From Rhizobium sp. WYJ-E13 (GTDB lineage Bacteria; Pseudomonadota; Alphaproteobacteria; Rhizobiales; Rhizobiaceae), in the NCBI RefSeq assembly GCF_018987265.1, contig NZ_CP076853.1, positions 496,001 through 560,000 on the forward strand: a stretch of DNA of 64,000 nucleotides, given 5' to 3'. The first letter of the stretch is position 1, and each line of letters begins with the position of its first letter. The notes under the pieces are model-generated. The model did not search any database. It saw nothing but the letters and a program-made list of their open reading frames with translations, and was not told where the DNA came from. This document shows positions 9,156 through 18,077 of the stretch, in pieces. The translations under genes and the position numbers were made by a program.

Positions 9156-9328
9156 TCAAGCAGCATGGCCGACACCGCAGCAAATGCCAAGTGCTCTCGG
9201 TTGTTTTCGGAAGATCGTGCAAGAAATCCGGAGAAGCTTTCTATCTGCTTCCGCCCCTCAGACCCAATCTCATGCGCATGGGGCAGCATCCGGCTGCGGT
9301 CATCATTTGAAGCATGAGGAAAAAAGAC

Positions 9329-10066
9329 ATGACTGACATCAAGGGTAAGACAGTTCTGATCACTGGCGCCAGCAGCGGCATCGGTGCCGGCGTGGCGCGC
9401 GAACTGGGTGCGGCAGGCGCGAAACTGATGATCGGTGCGCGCCGCACCGACCGGCTGGAAGAACTGGCATGGGAAATCCGCGAGGGCGGCGGCACGGTGG
9501 AATTCCGCGCGCTCGACGTGACCGATCGGGCCGATGTCGAGGTTTTCACCAAGGCGGCGGTCGATGCTTTCGGCGGCATCGACGTCCTCATCAACAATGC
9601 CGGCATCATGCCGCTGTCGCTCATGTCCTCGCTCAAGGTCGAGGAATGGGATCAGATGATCGACGTCAACATCAAGGGCGTGCTCTACGGCATTGCGGCC
9701 GTGCTGCCGATCATGAATGCGCAGGATCGCGGCCAGATCATCAATATCTCCTCGGTGGGCGGCCTGGCAGTCGTTCCGACTGCCGCGGTCTACTGCGCGA
9801 CGAAATATGCGGTGCGGGCGATTTCCGACGGTCTGCGTCAGGAAAACAAGAAACTTCGGGTCACCTGCATCTATCCTGGTGTGGTCGAATCCGAACTCGC
9901 TTCGACGATTACCGAACCCTTCTCGGCTGAAGCCATGGTCTCCTTCCGGGCGATTGCGCTCAAGCCCGACGCCATCGCCCGGGCAATTCGCTTCGCCATC
10001 GAGCAGCCCGACGATGTCGACGTCAACGACATCTCGGTTCGTCCGACCGAAAGTGTGGGGCTCTGA
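9329..10066 (+). CDS. Short-chain dehydrogenase/reductase (SDR) family oxidoreductase
   Basis: The classical SDR fold of 245 residues binds NAD(P) through TGASSGIG near the N-terminus. The stabilising NNAG is at about 88-91, and the catalytic Ser (INISSVGG) and Tyr-x3-Lys (YCATK) are all present. ARRTDR after strand 2 suggests NADPH preference. ATG 9329 is preferred over the in-frame ATG at 9314 because GAGGAAAAAAGAC directly precedes it. It is divergent from an AraC regulator and followed closely by an Atu4866-type gene, so the three form a likely unit. The substrate is not known. Confidence 0.93.
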   Translation: MTDIKGKTVLITGASSGIGAGVARELGAAGAKLMIGARRTDRLEELAWEIREGGGTVEFRALDVTDRADVEVFTKAAVDAFGGIDVLINNAGIMPLSLMSSLKVEEWDQMIDVNIKGVLYGIAAVLPIMNAQDRGQIINISSVGGLAVVPTAAVYCATKYAVRAISDGLRQENKKLRVTCIYPGVVESELASTITEPFSAEAMVSFRAIALKPDAIARAIRFAIEQPDDVDVNDISVRPTESVGL

Positions 10067-10146
10067 CAATGGCAATCCGTTCGGCCCTTGCAGGCGCGGT
10101 CTTTTCGCTCGCAGCCTCTTCATCCGCTCTTTCAGAGGAACAGAAA

Positions 10147-10398
10147 ATGCAGAACCATCCCTATCTCGGCATGTGGATCACCGGTGACGGGCATATCCGT
10201 CAGGAGCTCTTAGCCAATGGCCGCTATGACGAGGCGCGGGGCACGCGAAAGAGCGCCTATCAGGGCCGCTACGAAGTAACCGGCGACCATATCGAATATT
10301 GGGACGATACCGGCTTTACCGCCGATGGTGATTTCATCGACGGCGTGCTGCATCACGGCGGCATGATCTTCTATCGTGACGGCAAGAAGCCGGAATAA
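10147..10398 (+). CDS. Atu4866 domain-containing protein
   Basis: This small protein (83 residues from this start) matches, from memory, the structurally solved but functionally unknown Atu4866 family: HPYLGMWITGDGHIRQELL, then a lipocalin-like beta pattern with GRYDEARGTRKSAYQGRYEV and GFTADGDF. Two starts are possible. ATG 10147 has AGAGGAACAGAAA before it and gives the usual family length. ATG 10069 overlaps the SDR stop (TGACAATG region) and would add 26 residues that look like a signal peptide (AIRSALAGAVFSLAASSS), making a secreted form. The coding frame is shared, so only the N-terminus is in doubt. It is an operon partner of the SDR. Confidence 0.85.
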   Translation: MQNHPYLGMWITGDGHIRQELLANGRYDEARGTRKSAYQGRYEVTGDHIEYWDDTGFTADGDFIDGVLHHGGMIFYRDGKKPE

Positions 10399-10421
10399 GC
10401 AGATGCGGTCAGTGTGCGGCC

Positions 10422-12338
10422 TTAACCGGCCACACCGACCGCAACACCACGTCCGAGCGCGTTGAAGACGGTCGAGACGATGCCGGCGCGATCGAGACCC
10501 GCATGGGCGATCATTGCTTCCGGCTTCGCCTGCTCCATCCAGATATCGGGCATGACGAGCGAACGGACCTTCAGCCCGCGGTCGAGCAATCCGTCCATCG
10601 CCATAAACTGCATGACGTGGCTGCCGAAGCCGCCGACGGAACCTTCTTCCACGGTGATGAGGATTTCGTGATGCCGCGCAAGCTGGCGGATCAGGGCATG
10701 GTCGAGCGGCTTCGCAAAGCGCGCATCGGCAACCGTTGTCGACAAGCCCGCGGCATCGAGATCTTCGGCCGCCAACAGACAGTCGGCAAGCCTGGTCCCG
10801 AAGGAGAGAAGCGCGACTTTGGTGCCTTCCTTGACGATGCGTCCCTTGCCGATCTCAAGAATCTGGCCGCGCTCCGGCATGTCGACGCCGATACCTTCGC
10901 CACGCGGATAGCGGAACGAGATCGGGCCGGCATCATAGGCAACGGCCGTGCGCACCATATGCTTCAGTTCCGCCTCGTCGGCGGCCGCCATGACCACGAA
11001 GCCGGGCAGGGTGGAGAGGAAGACCGTGTCGAAGGAGCCGGCATGCGTCGGACCGTCGGCGCCGACGAAACCGGCACGATCGATCGGGAAGCGCACCGGC
11101 AGGCCCTGGATCGCCACATCATGCACGACCTGGTCATAAGCGCGCTGCAGGAAGGTGGAATAGAGCGCTGCGAACGGCTTGAAACCTTCGGCGGCAAGGC
11201 CGGCGGCGAAGGTGACCGCATGCTGTTCGGCAATGCCGACATCGAAATAGCGTGAGGGGAAGATCTCGGCGAACTTGTCGAGACCGGTGCCGCTCGGCAT
11301 CGCCGCTGTGATGCCGACGACGCGATCATCGAGCGTGGCTTCCTGGACCAGGGTTTCTGCAAAGACATTGGTATAGCTCGGCGCATTCGGCTTCACCTTC
11401 GCCTGCGTGCCGGTGATGACATCGAACTTGTTGACGCCGTGATATTTGTCGGCTGCAGCTTCGGCCGGCGCATAGCCCTTGCCCTTCTGCGTCACGACAT
11501 GGATCAGCACCGGGCCGTTCGCATTGTCGCGCACATTGCGCAGCACCGGCAGAAGATGATCGAAGGAATGACCGTCGATCGGGCCGATATGATAGAAGCC
11601 CATTTCCTCGAACATCGTCCCGCCGGTCACATAACCGCGGGCATGCTCGACGGCGCGGGTGATCGCGCGGTCGATGTTCTTGCCGAGGTAAGCCGTCAAT
11701 TTCTTGCCGAAATCGCGGAAGCCCATATAGGTGCGGCCGGAAGCGAGGCGGGCGAGATAGGCGCTCATCGCGCCCGTCGGCGGGGCGATCGACATGTCAT
11801 TGTCGTTGAGAATGACGATCAGCCGAGCATCGAGAGCACCGGCATTGTTCAGCGCCTCATAGGCCATGCCGGCCGACAGCGCGCCGTCCCCGATGACGGC
11901 GATCACGCGGCGGTCCGTCTTGTCTATATCGGCAGCGACGGCCATGCCGAGACCGGCGGAAATCGAGGTGGATGAATGCGCCGCGCCAAACGGATCGTAT
12001 TCGCTCTCGGCCCGGCGGGTGAAGCCGGAAAGGCCGTTTTCCTGGCGCAGCGTGCGGATGCGGTCGCGGCGGCCGGTCAGGATCTTGTGTGGATAACATT
12101 GATGGCCGACATCGAAGATCAGCCGGTCATCAGGCGTGTTGAAGACGCTGTGGATGGCGATCGTCAGTTCCACCACGCCGAGACCCGCGCCGAGATGCCC
12201 GCCGGTGCGGGACACCGCATCGATCATTTCGTCCCGGACCTCGCGTGCAAGCTGCGGCAGATCGCGATCCTCGAGCTTGCGCAGGTCGGCAGGGTAGGTG
12301 ACCTGATCGAGCAGCGGGGTCTTCGGGGATTGTGTCAC
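10422..12338 (-). CDS. dxs: 1-deoxy-D-xylulose-5-phosphate synthase
   Basis: DXS condenses pyruvate and glyceraldehyde 3-phosphate, the first step of the MEP isoprenoid pathway; ispH of the same pathway lies at 43.1 kb. The thiamine-diphosphate domain has [18 protein letters not shown] and [18 protein letters not shown]. The transketolase-type domain has [18 protein letters not shown] with the catalytic Glu. The frame is open upstream to 12395, but the GTG at 12338 gives 638 residues, the usual size, and starts just before [14 protein letters not shown], where homologues begin. The gene converges with the Atu4866 gene. Confidence 0.96.
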   Translation of the reverse strand: MTQSPKTPLLDQVTYPADLRKLEDRDLPQLAREVRDEMIDAVSRTGGHLGAGLGVVELTIAIHSVFNTPDDRLIFDVGHQCYPHKILTGRRDRIRTLRQENGLSGFTRRAESEYDPFGAAHSSTSISAGLGMAVAADIDKTDRRVIAVIGDGALSAGMAYEALNNAGALDARLIVILNDNDMSIAPPTGAMSAYLARLASGRTYMGFRDFGKKLTAYLGKNIDRAITRAVEHARGYVTGGTMFEEMGFYHIGPIDGHSFDHLLPVLRNVRDNANGPVLIHVVTQKGKGYAPAEAAADKYHGVNKFDVITGTQAKVKPNAPSYTNVFAETLVQEATLDDRVVGITAAMPSGTGLDKFAEIFPSRYFDVGIAEQHAVTFAAGLAAEGFKPFAALYSTFLQRAYDQVVHDVAIQGLPVRFPIDRAGFVGADGPTHAGSFDTVFLSTLPGFVVMAAADEAELKHMVRTAVAYDAGPISFRYPRGEGIGVDMPERGQILEIGKGRIVKEGTKVALLSFGTRLADCLLAAEDLDAAGLSTTVADARFAKPLDHALIRQLARHHEILITVEEGSVGGFGSHVMQFMAMDGLLDRGLKVRSLVMPDIWMEQAKPEAMIAHAGLDRAGIVSTVFNALGRGVAVGVAG

Positions 12339-12440
12339 GGGCGGGCGCTCTTCTTTGACTGATCGGCTTTGCTTTATTCGATTGAATTGCGGCAAAACAA
12401 CTGCATTTGCATAACCGCAAGATTTTCACCTTAGAGCACT

Positions 12441-13364
12441 TCAGCCCTCCGGCAAAGGCACGAATTCCTCTTCGTCGCCGGGAACGATATCGAAGCGGCC
12501 GGTGCGCCACTCCTCCTTGGCCTTCTCGATCCGCTCTTTCGAGGAGGACACGAAATTCCACCATATGTAGCGCTTGGAGTTCAGCGCCGCACCGCCAAAC
12601 AGCATCAGATGACAGCCCTCGGCGCCCGCTTCGAGCGTGATCGCATCGCCTGGCCGGAAGACGAGAAGCTGGTCCGCCGCGAACCGGTCGCCGGCAATCA
12701 CGACCTCGCCCGAGAGCACATAGACCGCGCGTTCTTCATGAGCAGCGCCGAAGGGAAATTTCGCGCCCGGCTGCAGGGCAATATCCGCGTAGAGCGTATC
12801 GGTAAAGACCTTTACCGGCGATTTCAGCCCTTCGAACGAGCCGATGACCACGCGGCCGGTCACCCCGCCATCGTCGATGACAGGCATGTCAGTCTTTTCG
12901 GTATGGGCAAAGGAAGGATCGATCTCCTCCCTGTCGTCAGGCAGCGCAAGCCATGTCTGCAGGCCGGACATGGAGAGCGGATGGCCGCGCAGATTGTCCG
13001 GCGTGCGCTCGGAATGCACGATGCCGCGGCCGGCCGTCATCAGGTTGATGTCGCCGGGCCGGATGACCTTTTCCGTGCCGAGACTGTCACGATGGCGGAT
13101 TTCCCCGTCGAAGAGATAGGTGACGGTCGAAAGCCCGATATGCGGATGCGGCTTCACGTCGAGCGCCTCGTCGGGCGTCAGGATGGCCGGCCCCATGCGG
13201 TCGAAGAAGATGAAAGGCCCGACGAGACGGCGCTGACGCGTCGGCAGGGCGCGGCGTACTTGAAAACCGCCAATATCGCTGGTGCGCGGAATGATCAGGT
13301 TCTCGATCGCGTCACAGGCGAAGGCATCGCCGGGCAGGGGATCTTTACCGGGGAAGAAGGACAT
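12441..13364 (-). CDS. Pirin family protein
   Basis: This bicupin protein of 307 residues carries the N-terminal pirin domain and the C-terminal cupin. The metal site is recognisable as HPHIGL, followed by the conserved GRGIVHSERTPD. Bacterial pirins are iron proteins; some have quercetinase activity and some bind pyruvate dehydrogenase, and the role here is not evident. The gene sits between dxs and an SDR on the same strand, with 102 bases to the dxs GTG, so it may be cotranscribed. Confidence 0.93.
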   Translation of the reverse strand: MSFFPGKDPLPGDAFACDAIENLIIPRTSDIGGFQVRRALPTRQRRLVGPFIFFDRMGPAILTPDEALDVKPHPHIGLSTVTYLFDGEIRHRDSLGTEKVIRPGDINLMTAGRGIVHSERTPDNLRGHPLSMSGLQTWLALPDDREEIDPSFAHTEKTDMPVIDDGGVTGRVVIGSFEGLKSPVKVFTDTLYADIALQPGAKFPFGAAHEERAVYVLSGEVVIAGDRFAADQLLVFRPGDAITLEAGAEGCHLMLFGGAALNSKRYIWWNFVSSSKERIEKAKEEWRTGRFDIVPGDEEEFVPLPEG

Positions 13365-13454
13365 GGCGCACTCCGATCACAAAGGCTTGGGGCCACAGAT
13401 AGCGCCTGCCGGTCTGCGGCGAAAGGGCCAGTTTGTCAGATAGCGGCGAAGCGC

Positions 13455-14222
13455 TCAGATCGCCGTGAAGCCATTGTCCACGAAAAGATGCGCCCCATTG
13501 ACGAAGATCGATTCATCGCTGGCGAGATAGAGCGCCGCACGGGCGACATCCTCAGGCTCGCCGATCCGGCCCTGCTGCGCGGCAATCGCCGCATCGGACA
13601 CATCGACGCCATGTGCCTGCAACTCCTTCACTTCGCGCAGGCCGTGCGGCGTGCGGATGAAGCCGGGGCAGACGGCATTGCACCGGATACTACGGTCACG
13701 AAATTCGACAGCGATGGCGCGGGCAAACATATGCACCGCGCCCTTGGTCGTGTCGTAGAGCACTTCCATCGGCGTGGCGGCGACCGCGGAGATCGAAGAG
13801 GTGCAGACGATCGATCCGCCGCCGGCGTCGATCATCTTGGGCAGAACCGCCTTGGTCATCAGGAACATGGAGCGCACGTTGACGGCGTGCAGCCAGTCCC
13901 ATTCCTGCAGCGTGGTTTCCAGGAACGGCTTGATGACGATCGTGCCGGCATGATTGAAAAGCACGGTGACCGGCCCATAACGCTCTTCGACGCCTGCCAC
14001 CGCGGCATTGACCGCTGCTTCTTCCGAGACATCGGCCGTCCAGTACTCGGCCTCGCCGCCGGCCTCGCGGATTTGCTTCACGGTTTCGGCTGCCGCCTCA
14101 CCATTGCGGTCGATGATCGCGACATGCGCACCCTCAGCCGCAAAGAGCTTCGAGGCCGCGCCGCCCATGCCGGTGGCACCACCTGAGATAATGGCGACCT
14201 TGCCCTTCAATCTGTCCGTCAT
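13455..14222 (-). CDS. SDR family oxidoreductase
   Basis: This is a second classical SDR of the window (255 residues). The cofactor loop is SGGATGMGGA, NHAG replaces NNAG, the catalytic Ser is in CTSSISAV and the Tyr-x3-Lys is YDTTK. AIIDRNGEAA after strand 2 has an Asp, which favours NAD(H). The C-terminal FVNGAHLFVDNGFTA is the common oligomer tail. The ATG at 14222 is the first one next to the Rossmann strand; the open frame upstream (to 14408) is Arg-rich, unlike real coding. The substrate is unknown. It is read in the same direction as xseB, 86 bases downstream. Confidence 0.92.
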   Translation of the reverse strand: MTDRLKGKVAIISGGATGMGGAASKLFAAEGAHVAIIDRNGEAAAETVKQIREAGGEAEYWTADVSEEAAVNAAVAGVEERYGPVTVLFNHAGTIVIKPFLETTLQEWDWLHAVNVRSMFLMTKAVLPKMIDAGGGSIVCTSSISAVAATPMEVLYDTTKGAVHMFARAIAVEFRDRSIRCNAVCPGFIRTPHGLREVKELQAHGVDVSDAAIAAQQGRIGEPEDVARAALYLASDESIFVNGAHLFVDNGFTAI

Positions 14223-14308
14223 TCTGCTGCTCCCTGATGTTGTCGAGGGATCATAGATCGGCAGGAAGCCGGCGGCCAAGCGTCTAAGACAGGAAGTTTT
14301 ACTGTTGC

Positions 14309-14560
14309 TTAAGCGCCGTCGAGTGGTTCGACGCCCTGCGGCTTGCCGGCGCGGTCGAGGCGGATCTTCTCGATGCGGTTTTCGGCAGCGGTGAGCAGCG
14401 CTTCGCAATGCTTCTTCAGCGCTTCGCCGCGCTCATAAATCTCGATGGATTCGTCCAGCGCTACGTCGCCGCGTTCCAGGCGGGCAACGATGCTTTCGAG
14501 TTCGGCAACTGCCTTTTCGAAGGAAAGACCGGAAACCTCCGGCTTGGCGCTGTCAGTCAT
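14309..14560 (-). CDS. xseB: Exodeoxyribonuclease VII small subunit
   Basis: XseB partners with XseA to degrade single-stranded DNA. The 83-residue helical protein shows the family core [20 protein letters not shown] and [16 protein letters not shown]. The ATG at 14560 is separated by two bases from the stop of the histone-deacetylase-like gene, with AAGGG before it, so translation is probably coupled to that gene. No xseA is in the window. Confidence 0.95.
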   Translation of the reverse strand: MTDSAKPEVSGLSFEKAVAELESIVARLERGDVALDESIEIYERGEALKKHCEALLTAAENRIEKIRLDRAGKPQGVEPLDGA

Positions 14561-14562
14561 TC

Positions 14563-15498
14563 TCAACCCTTCATCATTCTGAGGATATGCATGCCCGCCG
14601 ACTCGGCGAGCCCTTCCAGATCATACCCGCCTTCCAGCAGGCTGACGACCCGGTTATTGGCGCTGCGGTCGGCAACCTCGAGAAGACGGCCGGTTGCCCA
14701 GTCGAAATCCTCGCCCGTCAGGTTGATCTGCGCCAGCGGATCACGGTGATGCGCGTCGAAGCCGGCCGAGATGATGATGAGATCCGGCCGGAAATCGTTG
14801 AGCGCCGGCAGCACGCGCGACTTGAACGCCTCGCGGAAATGGTCGCTGCCGACATTGGGCGAAAGCGGCGCATTGACGATCGTGCCATGCACGCCGTTCT
14901 CGTCCTTGGCGCCCGTACCGGGATAAAGCGGCATCTGGTGGGTGGAACAGAAGAGAACGGAGGGATCGTCCCAGAAAATATCCTGCGTGCCGTTACCATG
15001 GTGCACATCCCAGTCGACGATGGCGACACGCTCGGCGCCATGAGCCTTCTGTGCGTGGCGGGCAGCGATCGCCGCATTGTTGAAAAAGCAGAAACCCATC
15101 GCCGTCATTTTTTCGGCATGGTGCCCCGGCGGGCGGGCGGCAACGAACACATTGTCCGCCTTACCGTGGAAGACATCGTCGACGGCAGCCAACGCCCCGC
15201 CGATGCCGGTCAGCGCGGCTTGCAGGCTCTTCTGGCTTGCATAAGTATCGGCTTCCAGCTGGTTGATCTTGTCTTCCTCTTCCGGGATCTGCCGCATCAC
15301 GGCGATCAGATGCTCCTCCGGATGGGCAAGCAGCACGGCGTCCTCATTCGCCTGCGGCGCTTGCCTGCGGTCGAGGCGCTCGAAATTCGGATGTTCCAGC
15401 GCGACATTGAGCGCGCGGATGCGGTCGGAGCGCTCGGGATGACCTGACGGCGTCACGTGCTCGAGAAAGATGGGATGTTCGTAAAGACGGGTGCTCAT
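14563..15498 (-). CDS. Histone deacetylase family (AcuC/APAH-like) protein
   Basis: This 311-residue zinc amidohydrolase has the arginase/deacetylase fold. All catalytic motifs are present: ARPPGHHAE (His pair), [12 protein letters not shown] (zinc Asp and His), [12 protein letters not shown] (second zinc Asp) and LEGGYD with the conserved Tyr. Bacterial members act on acetylpolyamines, acetyl-lysine proteins or acetoin-related substrates; which applies here is not visible. It is first in a tight pair with xseB, a gene order often seen in rhizobia. It diverges from the thioesterase gene at 15685. Confidence 0.94.
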   Translation of the reverse strand: MSTRLYEHPIFLEHVTPSGHPERSDRIRALNVALEHPNFERLDRRQAPQANEDAVLLAHPEEHLIAVMRQIPEEEDKINQLEADTYASQKSLQAALTGIGGALAAVDDVFHGKADNVFVAARPPGHHAEKMTAMGFCFFNNAAIAARHAQKAHGAERVAIVDWDVHHGNGTQDIFWDDPSVLFCSTHQMPLYPGTGAKDENGVHGTIVNAPLSPNVGSDHFREAFKSRVLPALNDFRPDLIIISAGFDAHHRDPLAQINLTGEDFDWATGRLLEVADRSANNRVVSLLEGGYDLEGLAESAGMHILRMMKG

Positions 15499-15684
15499 GC
15501 CGGCACTCTATCGGTCGTAAATGTCATGATCCACAGCAGATGGAGCGCAGCGCGTCGATTTCAACAAGCCACGTCGCCGCGGTTACGATCCCACTTCTGT
15601 TGTTTACGCTATTTTAATTGTTTCGTTTACTTCGACGGACCCCATGCTAGGGTCGAGCTGATAACCTGCAAGGCAGACCTGTAA

Positions 15685-16086
15685 ATGAGTAAGACGAACC
15701 GCCCGGACGTGGTGGAATTGCGCGTACCGTTTCGTGATGTGGATATGAACGGCCAGATGTTTCTGGCCTCCTATATTTCCTATGCCGAATCCGTACTTGC
15801 GGGTTTCTGGTCATTGAGACCTGATGTTGAGGACGAGCCTGCCTATACTCCCGCCAAGGTGTCCTGCATCCTTCACCGGCCGCTGCACTATCATGAGGCG
15901 GTAACCTTCACCGCCGGCGTCGACAAGATCGGTTTACGTTCCATCGGCTTTCTCATCGCCGCCGAGATTGATGACGAGCGTGCCGCCGAGGTCGAAATCA
16001 CCTGGCAGGCGCGCAGCCGCGACGACGGCTCGCCGGTCGCGCTACCGGAAGAGACGCGCGACTGGCTCTATGGTTTCCTGGATTAA
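15685..16086 (+). CDS. Acyl-CoA thioesterase, 4-hydroxybenzoyl-CoA thioesterase-like hotdog protein
   Basis: This is a single hotdog domain of 133 residues. RVPFRDVDMNGQMFLASYISYAE carries the Asp that in YbgC/4HBT enzymes attacks or orients the thioester, though the usual D-x-x-G-H-x-x-N is here D-x-N-G-Q, so the H is replaced. It hydrolyses an acyl-CoA; chain length is unknown. The stop overlaps the convergent bioY stop by three bases. Confidence 0.88.
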   Translation: MSKTNRPDVVELRVPFRDVDMNGQMFLASYISYAESVLAGFWSLRPDVEDEPAYTPAKVSCILHRPLHYHEAVTFTAGVDKIGLRSIGFLIAAEIDDERAAEVEITWQARSRDDGSPVALPEETRDWLYGFLD

Positions 16087-16646
16087 GCGCGAACCGGCAA
16101 GAGTGGATAGCCGGCCATGACGGCCCGGCCGACGAGCGCTGCGACGAAGGCCTTTATGACATCACCTGGAATGAAGGCCATGCTGCCCACAAAGGCCTGC
16201 TTCAGGCCGATATTGGCGGCAATGGCCAGATAGGCGATGCCAAAGGCATAAAGCACGACGATGCCGCCGATCATGGCAGCAAGGAAGAAGTTTACCGTCT
16301 GCACGAGGCCGGACTGATCGCTGTGCACGAGCCGTTCACTGAGGAAGCCCGTCACAAAAGCGGCAAAAGCCCAACCGAACAGGAAGCCTGACGTCGGAGC
16401 CACGAAAGCCGCAAATCCGCCGCGGCCACCAGAAAGCACAGGCAGGCCGATGGCTACGAGCACCAGCACGATCAGCACGGCAATCGTGGCGCGTCTTGCG
16501 CCGAGTACGACACCTGCCATCATCACGCCGAGCGATTGCGCCGTAATCGGCACCGGAATGAAGCCCAGATAGATAGGTGGCAGCAGGCCGAGAGCCACGA
16601 TAATAGCGGCGAAAAGGGCGGCAAGAACGAGGTCGCGCGTGCTCAT
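16083..16646 (-). CDS. bioY: Biotin transporter BioY (ECF S-component)
   Basis: BioY is the biotin-binding integral membrane component of the energy-coupling factor transporter. About six hydrophobic helices are visible in 187 residues, with the family segment PVPITAQSLGVMMAGVVLGARR near the N-terminus and FIPGDVIKAFVAALVG near the end. GGAG ends right before ATG 16652, giving no spacing, but stands six bases before ATG 16646, which I therefore chose. It is the third gene of bioM-bioN-bioY. Confidence 0.95.
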   Translation of the reverse strand: MSTRDLVLAALFAAIIVALGLLPPIYLGFIPVPITAQSLGVMMAGVVLGARRATIAVLIVLVLVAIGLPVLSGGRGGFAAFVAPTSGFLFGWAFAAFVTGFLSERLVHSDQSGLVQTVNFFLAAMIGGIVVLYAFGIAYLAIAANIGLKQAFVGSMAFIPGDVIKAFVAALVGRAVMAGYPLLPVRA

Positions 16647-16669
16647 CGTCATCTCCAGTTCATGAATCG

Positions 16670-17278
16670 TTAACTGACATGCCGCCGAATGCCGCGCGCG
16701 TCAATCGCAGCCGCGATATTATCCGCATCCCTGAGCGTCAGAATGATGAGCGGGATAAGGATCGTCGTCGCCCGCACCTTCAGCCTGCGTGCCGCATGCG
16801 CCTCGCCGATCGCGTGGTAGCGGGCCACGATGTCTGGCACGAACCGCAGGACGAGGCCGACGGCGAGCCCTATATCGTCGGCCTTCACCCGGCCGGTCCG
16901 CTCCAGCGGCCGTGCAAGCGCTGTTATTTCATCCATGAATTGCGTGATCGTCGTCGTCGCGGTCACGGCAGCAGCAAACAACATCAGTGCCGTCAGCCGG
17001 AGCAGCGTCGCAAGCGCAACGTGCCACGGACTGACGATGAGAGTGAAGAGCGCCACGATCACGATCGTCAGCAGGATCGGCCGCAGCCGGACGGCCGATT
17101 CCTTCAGTGACAAGCCGATGCTCCGATAGGTCAGCGCCGTCAGCAGCGTGACGGTGGCAAGCAACGGAAGATTGTCGCCGATGAAGAGCACGACGCCCAG
17201 CAGGAAGAGCGAAATGATCTTTGCCCGCGGCGAAAGCCGATGCAAGGCACTGTTACCTTCGACATAAAGCGACTGCAT
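16670..17278 (-). CDS. bioN: Biotin ECF transporter T-component BioN
   Basis: BioN couples the ATPase to BioY. The 202-residue membrane protein shows the CbiQ-type pattern: N-terminal NSALHRLSPRAK, several hydrophobic helices, and a cytoplasmic loop with two Ala-Arg-type coupling motifs (EAHAARRLK and AIDARGIRR). Its ATG shares one base with the bioM stop (TGATG), so expression is coupled. The bioMNY set identifies biotin as the substrate. Confidence 0.94.
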   Translation of the reverse strand: MQSLYVEGNSALHRLSPRAKIISLFLLGVVLFIGDNLPLLATVTLLTALTYRSIGLSLKESAVRLRPILLTIVIVALFTLIVSPWHVALATLLRLTALMLFAAAVTATTTITQFMDEITALARPLERTGRVKADDIGLAVGLVLRFVPDIVARYHAIGEAHAARRLKVRATTILIPLIILTLRDADNIAAAIDARGIRRHVS

Positions 17279-17952
17279 CAGGCGACAAGCTCCCTATAGC
17301 GGGCAATCGCTTCCGCCGCCGGCGCGTCGGCTGCGAGCCTGCCCTCATGGAAAAGGAGAACCCGCCCGAAGCCGGCGATCAGCTCCAGATCATGAGTGAT
17401 GACGACGACACTTTCCTCAAGCCCATCAATGGTCTTCTGAACCAGCGCGCGGTTGCGCAGATCGAGCTGATTGGTCGGCTCGTCGAGGATAAGGATATTG
17501 GGACCCGTCGCCAGCACCGAGCAGAGCGCCGCGATCTGGAGCTCGCCGCCCGAAAGCTCATGCGCACGGCGAGTGGCAAGGTCCTCAGCATTGAAGCGAG
17601 CCAGCACCAGCTCGACCTTCCGATCGATCTCCGCCTTGGTTAAACCGCGGCCCTTCAACCCGAAAGCGATATCGTCCTTGACGATAGGCAGGATGATCTG
17701 GTTCTGCGGCGACTGGAAGATGAAGCCGACATCGGCAAGCGCCGTCTTCTCGTCGCGTGTGTCGCGACTGTTGACCAGGACCTTGCCCGTGGTGGGTTTC
17801 ATCAGCCCATTGATCATCCGCGCGAAGGTCGTCTTGCCCGAACCGTTGAGCCCGATGACGCCGAGGCGGTTTTCGGTGAGCGAGAGCGTCAGCGGTTCGA
17901 CCGCGACCCTTGGCCCGAAACTGGCACCTGCGCTCTCGAAACGAATATCCAA
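17278..17952 (-). CDS. bioM: Biotin ECF transporter ATPase BioM
   Basis: This is an ABC ATPase of 224 residues energising BioN/BioY. Walker A is GLNGSGKTT, the Q-loop is FIFQSPQNQII with the second Q/N typical of ECF ATPases, the signature is LSGGELQ and Walker B is ILILDEPTNQLD, with the H-loop in VVITHD. It starts with TTG preceded by AAGGGGA at good spacing. I looked for a BioR-type box (TTATMKATAA) upstream and found no convincing one. Confidence 0.95.
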   Translation of the reverse strand: MDIRFESAGASFGPRVAVEPLTLSLTENRLGVIGLNGSGKTTFARMINGLMKPTTGKVLVNSRDTRDEKTALADVGFIFQSPQNQIILPIVKDDIAFGLKGRGLTKAEIDRKVELVLARFNAEDLATRRAHELSGGELQIAALCSVLATGPNILILDEPTNQLDLRNRALVQKTIDGLEESVVVITHDLELIAGFGRVLLFHEGRLAADAPAAEAIARYRELVA

Positions 17953-18077
17953 ATCTGGTCCCCTTGCTAGAATTCCTGCTTCTATAGGGCGGTGATGACC
18001 CGATAAAGGATCAAAATCAAATCGGCTCCAATATGGTATCGGGTGGCTAGGAAGATTTTCCGCGCTATGATGGCGGC

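Noticed and set aside
12609..14186. 525-residue plus-strand frame across pirin and SDR genes
   Set aside because: It spans two well-supported minus-strand genes and the gap between them, with no recognisable domain.
17953..18077. BioR operator before bioM
   Set aside because: No sequence close to TTATMKATAA was found in the gap.
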